Source of the DNA: Conexibacter sp. CPCC 206217
GTDB lineage: Bacteria; Actinomycetota; Thermoleophilia; Solirubrobacterales; Solirubrobacteraceae
Reading direction: 5' to 3'
Assembly (NCBI RefSeq): GCF_030646165.1
Contig: NZ_JAUTDO010000005.1
Location: 62,001 to 126,000, forward strand
DNA: 64,000 nt
Both the position numbers and the translations under genes were made by a program. The notes below the pieces were generated by a model. It worked only from the letters and a program-made list of their open reading frames with translations, was not told where the DNA came from and ran no database searches. This document shows positions 45,014-53,655 of this stretch, one piece after another (the stretch's first letter is position 1; every line of letters starts with the position of its first letter).

Positions 45014-46347
45014 TGAGAATCGGATGCGCGGCGGCGACCGAGCAGGACCGCCTCGACCTCGGTGTCGAGATGACGCAGGAGGACGTCGAGTACCTCGGGA
45101 TGGACTGCCTCGCCGAGCGCACGCTCGCGCTCGCGCAGCTGCGCAGAATCGCGAACCCGGACGCCGGCTACAACGAGATGCTGCCGGCGCGGATGCGCGG
45201 GATGCTGCCGGGGCTGAAGAGAAACGGGATCAGACTGGCGTCGAACTTCGGCGCGGCCAACCCGGAGGGTGCGGCGAAGGCGATCGCGGCGGTCGCGCAG
45301 GAGATCGGCGTCAGCGACCTGAAGCTCGGCGTGATCACCGGCGACGACCTGCTGGAGCGCGTCGACGACTTCGAGTTCGACTTCAAGGAGACCGGCGGCG
45401 GGCTGGAGACGCTGCCCGGCAAGGTCGCCTCGGTCAACGCGTACATCGGCGCCGAGCACGTCGCGCAGGCGCTCGACGGCGGCGCGGACGTGGTCGTCGG
45501 CGGGCGGATCGGCGACCTCTCCCTGTACCTCGGCTGCATGATGCACCACTTCGGCTGGGCGATCGACGACTGGCAGCGGCTCGCCGCCGGCTCCGCGGTC
45601 GCGCACCTGATGGAGTGCGGGCGCTACGTCGCGGGCGGGGCGTTCTCGGAGCCCGGCTGGCGCAAGGGCGTCCCGGGCCAGACGAACCTCGGCTTCCCGC
45701 TCGGCGTCGTCGAGGAGGACGGCACCGCGACGCTCGGCAAGCAGGCCTCGCGCGGCGGGATGCTGACCGTCGACACGGTCAAGGAGCAGCTGCTGTACGA
45801 GGTCCACGACCCGGGCAACTACATCTCGCCCGACGTCGTCACCGACGTGCGCGAGGCGCGCCTGGAGGCGGCCGGACCGGACCGCGTCCGCGTCTCCGGC
45901 GTGCGCGGCCTGCCGCGCACCGACACGCTGAAGGTGCTGGTCGGCGTCGAGGAGGGCTTCATCGCCGAGGGCGAGGTCTCCTTCAGCGGCCGCGGCGCGG
46001 TCGCGAAGGCGCAGGAGTCGCGCGAGATCGTCGAGGCGCACCTGCGCCAGCGCGGCCTCTGGAGCAAGCTCGAGGGCTGGCGCGTGGACGTGATCGGGAT
46101 GCAGTCGATCCTCGGCGACAGAACGCTGCCGCTGAACGGCGAGCCGACCGACGTGCGGCTGCGCTTCGCGACCCGCTGCGCCGAGCGCGAGACCGCCGAC
46201 GCGGCCGCGTTCGAGTTCCAGGACCTCTGGTTCGGACCGGCCGGCGGCGGCGGTGCGCGCTCCGGCGTGCGTCAGATCATCAGCCTCTTCTCGGCGCTCG
46301 TGCCGCGTGAGGAGATCCCCGTCAAGGTGGAGGTCAAGAGCCTGTGA
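45013..46347 (+). CDS. AtuA-like DUF1446 protein
   Basis: 444 residues, one-base overlap with the lactonase (TGATG). IRLASNFGAANPEGAAKAI, VVVGGRIGDLSLYLGCM, NLGFPLGVVEEDG and LYEVHDPGNYISPDVVTD match the acyclic terpene utilisation family AtuA. Members occur in degradation clusters for branched or terpenoid acids, but the reaction is unknown. The small partner domain, often the C-terminus of AtuA, is a separate overlapping gene here. Several Arg are AGA. Confidence 0.88.
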   Translation: MRIGCAAATEQDRLDLGVEMTQEDVEYLGMDCLAERTLALAQLRRIANPDAGYNEMLPARMRGMLPGLKRNGIRLASNFGAANPEGAAKAIAAVAQEIGVSDLKLGVITGDDLLERVDDFEFDFKETGGGLETLPGKVASVNAYIGAEHVAQALDGGADVVVGGRIGDLSLYLGCMMHHFGWAIDDWQRLAAGSAVAHLMECGRYVAGGAFSEPGWRKGVPGQTNLGFPLGVVEEDGTATLGKQASRGGMLTVDTVKEQLLYEVHDPGNYISPDVVTDVREARLEAAGPDRVRVSGVRGLPRTDTLKVLVGVEEGFIAEGEVSFSGRGAVAKAQESREIVEAHLRQRGLWSKLEGWRVDVIGMQSILGDRTLPLNGEPTDVRLRFATRCAERETADAAAFEFQDLWFGPAGGGGARSGVRQIISLFSALVPREEIPVKVEVKSL

Positions 46348-46706
46348 CCCGCGTCAAGCTCGGCGACATCGCCCACTCGCGCTCCGGCGACAAGGGCGAC
46401 ATGGCCAACGTCAGCGTGATCCCGTGGAACCCCGAGGACTACGAGCACGTGCTGAAGCACGTGACGGAGGAGGTCGTGGAGGCCGCGTTCGGCGATCTCG
46501 TCAAGGGCACCGTCACGCGCTACGAGGCGCCGGGGATATCGGCGCTCAACTTCGTCCTCGACGAGGCGCTCGACGGCGGCGTCTCACGGTCGCTCAACCT
46601 CGACATCCACGGCAAGGCGTACTCGTCGGTGATGCTGGAGATCGAGATCGAGGCGCCCGTCAGGCTGCGCGACGGCAACGGGAACGGCGACGGCGCGGCG
46701 GCGTGA
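46344..46706 (+). CDS. Small AtuA-associated domain protein
   Basis: 120 residues, GTGA overlap. KLGDIAHSRSGDKGDMANVSVIP is the hallmark of the ferredoxin-fold domain that forms the C-terminus of many AtuA proteins. Here it stands alone next to its DUF1446 partner and is probably a complex subunit. The last 15 residues are Gly/Asn/Ala-rich. Function unknown. Confidence 0.85.
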   Translation: MTRVKLGDIAHSRSGDKGDMANVSVIPWNPEDYEHVLKHVTEEVVEAAFGDLVKGTVTRYEAPGISALNFVLDEALDGGVSRSLNLDIHGKAYSSVMLEIEIEAPVRLRDGNGNGDGAAA

Positions 46707-47641
46707 CGCAGCTGACGATCAGCGATCCGGCGGCCGACGCCTTCGCGCTCGACTACGCGTCGCTGGCCGCGCGCGTGGCGGGCGGCGGCGCGCGGCGCGT
46801 CGGCCTGCTCGGCTGTCGCAGCGCGGGCGCGCGTGCGACCGTCGAGCGGCTGCTGGAGCTGGGCGTCCAGTCGGTCGAGGTGTTCGAGACGGTCGCGGCG
46901 GCCAGCGACGTGGCCGCGACCTCGCTGTCGGCCGGCGCGTACTGGTCGCGCTTCGCTGACGAGACGAGCGCCTGCGCCGCCGCCGCCGTGCAGTGGCGCG
47001 CGGGCCTGCTCGACGGCCTCGCGAAGTGCGAGCTGTCGACCGCGACCGTGCTGCGGGAGGTGCTGCGCGAGCAGCGCGGCAGCTGGTTCGCGCACCTCGG
47101 GCTGGTGCTGCAGGAGCACGACGGCAGCGCCTTCGTGCTCGCCGACGCGGGACTCAACCGCAGCCCGTCGGTCGAGCAGCTGGCGTTGATCGTCAGGCGC
47201 GCCGCGACGGCCGCGCGGCGGCTCGGCTGCGCGCGCCCGCTGGTCGGGCTGGTCGCGCACACCGAGCACGTCGACCAGTCGGTGCCCGGCAGTGCGCTGC
47301 TCGACGAGCTGCGCCGCGGGCACGGCGAGGCGTTCGCGCGCGACGGCGTCGAGCTGGTCGGGCCGATCGCGCTCGACGTCGCGCTCGATCCCGACGTCGC
47401 GAGCGCCAAGGGCACCGGCCTGCGGCGTCGCTGCGACGTCGTGATCGTGCCCGAGATCGTCGTCGGCAACGTGCTGTTCAAGGCCTACATGCTGCGCGAG
47501 GACTGCCTCGTCGCCGGCGCCGTCTTCGACGGCGAGCGGCGCGCGATGGCGGTCCCCAGCCGCGCCGCCAGCGTCCGCGAGCGCGTCGCGTCGCTCGCGT
47601 TCGCGCTGGCGATCACACAGAACGAGGAGAAGGTCCACTGA
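46703..47641 (+). CDS. Phosphate acetyl/butyryltransferase-like (Ptb) protein
   Basis: 312 residues, GTGA overlap. The C-terminal two-thirds align with phosphotransbutyrylase: LADAGLNRSPSVEQLALIV, VGLVAHTEHVDQSVPG, ELVGPIALDVALDPDVASAKG, CDVVIVPEIVVGNVLFKAY and a final PSRAASVRERVASLAFAL. The family exchanges CoA for phosphate on short acyl groups. The N-terminal part is shorter and more diverged. No acyl kinase is adjacent. It may make or use an acyl-CoA in the pathway. Confidence 0.82.
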   Translation: MTQLTISDPAADAFALDYASLAARVAGGGARRVGLLGCRSAGARATVERLLELGVQSVEVFETVAAASDVAATSLSAGAYWSRFADETSACAAAAVQWRAGLLDGLAKCELSTATVLREVLREQRGSWFAHLGLVLQEHDGSAFVLADAGLNRSPSVEQLALIVRRAATAARRLGCARPLVGLVAHTEHVDQSVPGSALLDELRRGHGEAFARDGVELVGPIALDVALDPDVASAKGTGLRRRCDVVIVPEIVVGNVLFKAYMLREDCLVAGAVFDGERRAMAVPSRAASVRERVASLAFALAITQNEEKVH

Positions 47642-48747
47642 TGCTGTCGAGAGCCGCCGTCCTGTTCGAGACCGGCGCGCCGCTGGAGATCCGCGAGATC
47701 GAGGTCGACGCGCCCAAGCAGGAGGAGGTGCGCGTGAGGGTCGTCGCGTCCGGCCTCTGCCACAGCGACATGACGCTGATGGCGGGCAAGCTGCCGCATC
47801 CGCTGCCGCTGATCCCGGGCCACGAGGCGGCCGGGATCGTCGAGTCGGTCGGCCCCGGCGTCACGTCCGTCGCGCCCGGCGACCACGTCCTGATCGTCTA
47901 CCGCGGCCACTGCGGCCGCTGCCGCTACTGCGCGATGGGCCGCCCGGTGCTGTGCCAGCTCGGCGCGCGCATCCGCGCGACCGGCACGCTCGCGGACGGC
48001 ACCGTCCGCTACCACGTCGACGGGCGCGACGTGTTCCACTTCACCGGCGTCTCGGGCTTCAGCGAGCACGTCGTCGTGCCCGCCAGCGCAGCGATCAAGG
48101 TCGATCCGGCGCTGCCGCTCGACGTCGTCGCGGTCGTCGGCTGCTCGGTCCTGACCGGCGTCGGCTCGGCGCTCAACGCGGCCGGTGTGAGCGCCGGCGA
48201 CGCGGTCGTCGTGATCGGCTGCGGCGGCGTCGGCCTCAACGTCCTGCAGGCGTCGCGGCTGGCGGGCGCCCACCCGATCGTCGGCGTCGACGTCTCGCCG
48301 CAGAAGCTCGAGGCCGCGCGCGGCTTCGGCGCCACGCACGTGCTCGACGGCGCGCGCGACGACGTCGCCGAGCAGGTGCGCGCGCTGACGGGCGGCGACG
48401 GCGCCGACTTCGCCTTCGACGCGGTCGGGCGCCCGGCGCTCGTCGACGTCGCGCTCGACGCGCTGCGTCCCGGCGGCGCGGTCGTCGTGATCGGCGTCCC
48501 CGACGCGACCGAGAAGATCGAGGTCGGGCAGCTGATGCTGCTGGCGCAGGAGAAGCAGCTGCGCGGGTCGCTCTACGGCAGCAGCAACTTCGGCGTCGAC
48601 GTGCCGCGGATCCTGACGCTGTGGCAGGCCGGCAAGCTCGATCTCGAGGGCCTGATCGGCAGACGGATCGTGCTGGACCAGATCAACGAGGGCTTCGAGG
48701 CGCTGCACCACGGCGAGTCCGGGCGCACCGTCATCCAGATGGGCTGA
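47641..48747 (+). CDS. Zinc-dependent alcohol dehydrogenase (MDR)
   Basis: 368 residues, one-base overlap with the preceding gene. Catalytic zinc ligands are in SGLCHSD and GHEAAG. The structural zinc lobe is GHCGRCRYCAMGRPVLC. The NAD(P) site is GCGGVGLNVLQ with acidic VDVSPQ, favouring NAD. It resembles long-chain class III-like ADHs of actinobacteria. It probably oxidises a pathway alcohol to an aldehyde or ketone. Confidence 0.92.
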   Translation: MLSRAAVLFETGAPLEIREIEVDAPKQEEVRVRVVASGLCHSDMTLMAGKLPHPLPLIPGHEAAGIVESVGPGVTSVAPGDHVLIVYRGHCGRCRYCAMGRPVLCQLGARIRATGTLADGTVRYHVDGRDVFHFTGVSGFSEHVVVPASAAIKVDPALPLDVVAVVGCSVLTGVGSALNAAGVSAGDAVVVIGCGGVGLNVLQASRLAGAHPIVGVDVSPQKLEAARGFGATHVLDGARDDVAEQVRALTGGDGADFAFDAVGRPALVDVALDALRPGGAVVVIGVPDATEKIEVGQLMLLAQEKQLRGSLYGSSNFGVDVPRILTLWQAGKLDLEGLIGRRIVLDQINEGFEALHHGESGRTVIQMG

Positions 48748-48758
48748 GGGAGGAAGCG

Positions 48759-49565
48759 ATGAGCAGGCAACTCGAGGGCAAGTCGGCGGTCATCACGGGG
48801 TCGGGCAGCGGGATCGGCCGCGCGACCGCGCTGCTGATGGCGGCTCGCGGCGCGCGCGTGACCGTCTCCGACGTCGACGACGCCAACGGCGAGGAGACCG
48901 TGCGGCAGGTGCGCGAGGCCGGCGGCGAGGCGACCTACGCCCACTGCGACGTGACCGACGGCGAGCAGGTGCTGGCGCTGATGCGCCACGCCGCCGAGAC
49001 GCACGGCGGGATCGACGTGCTGCACAACAACGCGGGCATCCACGACACCGCGATCGCCGGCGACACGTCGAGCGAGACGATCAGCGAGGAGGCGTTCGAC
49101 CGCGTCTTCGACATCAACGTGAAGGGGACGTGGCGCTGTGCGCGCGCCGCGCTGCCGTACCTGCGCGAGGCACCGCAGGGCAGCGGCACGGTCATCAACT
49201 CGGCCTCGGTCGTCAGCTTCGTCGCGTTCCCGATGGGACCGGCGTACTGCGCCAGCAAGGGCGCGATCATGCAGCTGACGAAGTCGATGGCGACCGACTG
49301 GGCGAAGTTCGGGATCCGTGTCAACGCCTACGCTCCGGGAGTGATCGAGACCGCGATGGTGTCGAAGTACTGGGAGACGGCGGAGGACCAGGCGGCGGTC
49401 AAGCGCGAGCTGGCCTCGACGAGCCTGATCCCGCGGCTGGGACAGGCCGAGGACGTCGCCGCGATGGTCTGCTTTCTCGCCTCCGACGACGCGGAGTTCC
49501 TGACCGGCGGCATCTACCTCGTCGACGGCGGCATGCTCGCCTGGCGCGGCGCGAACGAGGTCTGA
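48759..49565 (+). CDS. Short-chain dehydrogenase/reductase
   Basis: 268 residues, start chosen at ATG after GGGAGGAAG. It is a classical SDR with TGSGSGIGRA, Asp in CDVTD, NNAG, Ser in INSASV and YCASK, and the PGVIETAM loop. SDVDD after beta-2 suggests NAD. It follows the ADH gene by 11 bases and likely catalyses a second oxidation of the pathway substrate. Confidence 0.92.
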   Translation: MSRQLEGKSAVITGSGSGIGRATALLMAARGARVTVSDVDDANGEETVRQVREAGGEATYAHCDVTDGEQVLALMRHAAETHGGIDVLHNNAGIHDTAIAGDTSSETISEEAFDRVFDINVKGTWRCARAALPYLREAPQGSGTVINSASVVSFVAFPMGPAYCASKGAIMQLTKSMATDWAKFGIRVNAYAPGVIETAMVSKYWETAEDQAAVKRELASTSLIPRLGQAEDVAAMVCFLASDDAEFLTGGIYLVDGGMLAWRGANEV

Positions 49566-49584
49566 GCGCGGCTATATTCCGCGC
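49566..49584 (+). terminator. Inverted repeat GCGCGG-N7-CCGCGC
   Basis: Perfect 6-bp arms flank ctatatt, directly after the SDR stop. It may end the enzyme transcript. Equally, TATATT could be the -10 element for the GntR gene, with the arms forming its operator. Confidence 0.4.
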
Positions 49585-49614
49585 CCCTCCGAGACCAGAA
49601 CAGGCGTGCCCTAG

Positions 49615-50322
49615 ATGAGCGACAGCACGGCGAACGAGCGCAGCGAGAGATCCCCCACGAAGGCGGGCCGGATCGCTGACGAGCTGCGCGAGATCATCGC
49701 CTCCGGCCAGATCGAGCGCGGCACACGGCTGCATCAGGACGTGCTCGCCAAGCAGTTCGACGCGAGCATCACGCCGGTGCGCGAGGCGCTCAAGCTGCTG
49801 CAGGCGGAAGGGCTGCTGGAGGCGCAGCCGCACCGCGGCGTGCGCGTCGCGCAGCCGAACGTCGACGAGATCGCGTCGATCTACGTGATGCGCCGGCTGG
49901 TCGAGCCGCACGCCGCGCGGCGTGCGGCGCGGCGGCTGTCGCGGCGTGACTACGACATCGCGCGCAGGCTGAACGAGGAGTACGCCGCCGCCAGCAGTCA
50001 GGAGCAGGCGCGCCGCGCCCGCCAGCTCAACCACGACTTCCACTTCGTCGTCTACAACGCGTGCGGGCTGCCGACGCTCGTGGCCGAGATCGAACGACTG
50101 TGGACCGGCTTTCCGTGGGCCACCCTGCAGGTGCGCCGCGGCCGCCAGAACTCCTATGACGAGCACCTGCGGATGCTGGAGGCGCTGATCGCCGACGACC
50201 AGCCCGCGATCCAGCAGCTGTTCGAATCGCACATCACGCGCGGCTTCGCGTCGCTGATGGAGCACATCGACCCGACGCGCACGATGGACCCGTTCGACGA
50301 CGAGTCGCCGCTGCGCCCCTGA
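49615..50322 (+). CDS. GntR-family (FCD/FadR-like) transcriptional regulator
   Basis: 235 residues. A winged helix (ADELREIIASGQIERGTRLHQD, then ITPVREALKLLQAEGLL) precedes an FCD-type helical ligand domain containing RRLVEPHAARRAARRL and LNHDFHFVVY. Such proteins sense small organic acids. Lying in the same run as the catabolic genes, it probably controls the operon from the A+T-rich region near 34.2 kb. Confidence 0.9.
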   Translation: MSDSTANERSERSPTKAGRIADELREIIASGQIERGTRLHQDVLAKQFDASITPVREALKLLQAEGLLEAQPHRGVRVAQPNVDEIASIYVMRRLVEPHAARRAARRLSRRDYDIARRLNEEYAAASSQEQARRARQLNHDFHFVVYNACGLPTLVAEIERLWTGFPWATLQVRRGRQNSYDEHLRMLEALIADDQPAIQQLFESHITRGFASLMEHIDPTRTMDPFDDESPLRP

Positions 50323-50343
50323 AGACTCACTGCGGAGGACCCC

Positions 50344-51354
50344 TTGCAGGACCCCACGAAGGTCACCGTCACGAGCATCACCGAGAACTACGTCGACATG
50401 CTGCTGGCCGACGAGGAGCACATCAGCCGCGCTGGCCTGTTCCACCACTTCGACCCCAAACGCACGCCGCCGATCGGCGAGAACGGGATCGCGCTGCTGG
50501 TCGAGGTCGAGTGGGGGCGCTACTCCTACCGCGCGCTGTTCGACACGGGCATGACGGGCAAGGTGCTGCTGCACAACGCGGCCGCGCTCGGCGTCGACCT
50601 CGGCCAGCTCGACCACGTCGTCGTCAGCCACGGCCACCCCGACCACTACGGCGGACTCGTCGGGCTGCTGGAGTCGCGCGAGGCGTCGCTGCCGCTGTCG
50701 ATCCACCCGGAGGCGTTCCTGCCGCGCTACCTGCGGCTCGCCTCCGGCGAGGTCGCGCCGTTCTACAACAGCGACCTCACGCGCGAGCACCTGGAGCGGC
50801 TCGGCGGCCGCGTCGTCGGCCACCGCGAGCCGCTGGAGGTCGGCCCCGGGCTGATCGCGACCGGCGAGATCCCGCGCAACGTCGCCTTCGAGCAGCCGTC
50901 GAGACGGATCGACACGCCCAACGCGCTGATCCAGGTCGCGCACGACGGCTGCGTCCACGCCGACGTCGTGCCCGACGACCAGGCGATGGCGATCAAGCTC
51001 GGCGACGGCATCATCGTGCTCGTCGGCTGCAGCCACGCGGGCGTGGTCAACTCGATCAGACACGCGCTGGAGATCACCGGCGCGCAACGCGTGCTGGGCG
51101 TCTTCGGCGGCTTCCATCTCGGCTTCCCGGGCGTGCCGCAGGAGAGAACGACGGCGACGATCGAGGCGCTGCGCGAGCTGGAGGTCGAGATGCTCTGCCC
51201 GATGCACTGCACCGGCATGCAGGCGATGATGGAGATGCGCCGCCAGCTGCCCGACGCGTTCGTGATGAACTGCACCGGGACCCGCGTCCACTTCGACGCG
51301 GCGCGGATCGAGCTGAGCGCGAAGAACGGGCCGGGCGGGGCGCGTCGCAGCTGA
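50344..51354 (+). CDS. MBL-fold metallohydrolase
   Basis: 336 residues. The only suitable start is TTG at 50344, placed after GCGGAGGA. The metal motif is SHGHPDHYGG, with ALFDTGMTG before it and later His in GCSHAG and CPMHCTG. The arrangement resembles the archaeal-type dihydropterin-ribofuranosyl-aminobenzene synthase group of MBL proteins. It lies 22 bases after the GntR gene. It may hydrolyse a lactone or ester in the pathway; the substrate is unknown. Confidence 0.85.
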   Translation: MQDPTKVTVTSITENYVDMLLADEEHISRAGLFHHFDPKRTPPIGENGIALLVEVEWGRYSYRALFDTGMTGKVLLHNAAALGVDLGQLDHVVVSHGHPDHYGGLVGLLESREASLPLSIHPEAFLPRYLRLASGEVAPFYNSDLTREHLERLGGRVVGHREPLEVGPGLIATGEIPRNVAFEQPSRRIDTPNALIQVAHDGCVHADVVPDDQAMAIKLGDGIIVLVGCSHAGVVNSIRHALEITGAQRVLGVFGGFHLGFPGVPQERTTATIEALRELEVEMLCPMHCTGMQAMMEMRRQLPDAFVMNCTGTRVHFDAARIELSAKNGPGGARRS

Positions 51355-52446
<1,092 letters not shown>

Positions 52447-52458
52447 GGGCGACCGCCG

Positions 52459-53541
52459 CTAGCTGGTCGCGGCGGGCGCGGGCGCGTCGTGCGCCCGCCG
52501 CGCGCGCCGCGCCTCGGGAGCCGCGCCGAGCGCCACGACCGTGCGGTCGCGGCCGTCGCGCTTGGCGCGGTAGAGCGCTTCGTCGGCGCCGGCGATCAGC
52601 TGCTCGCCGGTCGTTCCGGGCCGCCACGCGATCACGCCGGCGGAGAACGTCTGCCGGGCGGGAACGCAGGCGCGCAGGCCGTCGATCAGCAGCTGCGCCC
52701 CGGCCGTGTCGGTGCCGGGCAGCAGCAGGCAGAACTCCTCGCCGCCCCAGCGCGCGAGCATGTCGGTCGTGCGTATCCGCTGCGACCACTCGATGCTGAC
52801 CGCGCGCAGCAGCGCGTCGCCGGCCGGGTGGCCGTGGGCGTCGTTGTAGTCCTTGAAGCGGTCGAGGTCGATCAGCGCGAGCGTCAGCGGACGGCCGCTG
52901 CGCTGCGCCGCGGCGATCTCGCGCACGTGCGCCGCCTCCAGCGCGCGGCGGTTGGGCAGGCTCGTCAGCGGATCGGTCTCGGCCAGCCGCTGCAGCTCGC
53001 TGTGCGCGGCCTGCAGCCGCTCGCCGATCGCGCGCTCGCGCGCCAGCAGCTCCTGCACGACGAAGCCGACGAGCGCGCACGAGAGCACCAGCAGCGGCAT
53101 GCTGCGCCAGCCGGTCGACGGGTAGTCGGGCACGCCGAGCACCACCAGCGGGACCGCCAGCACGAGCGTGACGACCACCAGCACCTGCCACAGCTGGCGC
53201 CGGCTGCCGTACAGCGCGACCCACAGCACCGGCACGATCACGACGACGCCGTAGCCGCCGCGCGCGCCGCCGGTGCCGTCGCGCAGCAGCGCGATCGCGA
53301 CCAGCGCCGTCAGCGCGGCGATCCCGGCGAAGCGGCCGCCGGTCAGCTGCGGCGCCAGCAGCGCCGCGATCCCGAGCGAGACGGTCAGCGCGAACGCGAG
53401 CAGGACCTCGACCCAGTCCACGTTCGTCTCGCCCGTGATCGGGATCAACGCGAACGTGACGATGCCGCAGAGCGCAAACGGAGCGAGCCGTCGCCCTGAG
53501 ACCCGGGCGGTCTGCTCCTCGTTCTGCACCGGGGTCAGCAT
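52459..53541 (-). CDS. Membrane-bound diguanylate cyclase (GGDEF)
   Basis: About 360 residues from ATG 53541; an in-frame ATG at 53595 is an alternative. Five or six N-terminal membrane helices lead into a GGDEF domain. TDPLTSLPNRRAL, DLDRFKDYND and the active-site motif GGEEF are intact, so c-di-GMP synthesis is expected. RTTD sits five residues before GGEEF, giving a complete inhibitory I-site, so product feedback is likely. The sensory input is not recognised. It is divergent from an EAL protein gene. Confidence 0.92.
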   Translation of the reverse strand: MLTPVQNEEQTARVSGRRLAPFALCGIVTFALIPITGETNVDWVEVLLAFALTVSLGIAALLAPQLTGGRFAGIAALTALVAIALLRDGTGGARGGYGVVVIVPVLWVALYGSRRQLWQVLVVVTLVLAVPLVVLGVPDYPSTGWRSMPLLVLSCALVGFVVQELLARERAIGERLQAAHSELQRLAETDPLTSLPNRRALEAAHVREIAAAQRSGRPLTLALIDLDRFKDYNDAHGHPAGDALLRAVSIEWSQRIRTTDMLARWGGEEFCLLLPGTDTAGAQLLIDGLRACVPARQTFSAGVIAWRPGTTGEQLIAGADEALYRAKRDGRDRTVVALGAAPEARRARRAHDAPAPAATS

Positions 53542-53589
53542 ACGACGACCACGCCTGACGCATCGGCTCGCGCGACCAGGAGCTTTAGC

Positions 53590-53638
53590 GTGCATGCACT
53601 CGTGCGCCGCTCACATGTCCGCTCAAACATTCGTTGAG
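53590..53638. promoter_or_regulatory. Palindromes in the GGDEF/EAL divergent gap
   Basis: GTGCATGCAC (53590-53599) is a perfect 10-base palindrome, and CTCAA-N7-TTGAG (53622-53638) is a second inverted repeat just ahead of the EAL gene. They may bind a regulator that balances c-di-GMP synthesis and breakdown. Confidence 0.4.
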
Positions 53639-53655
53639 TGCTCAGGAGATCGGGA

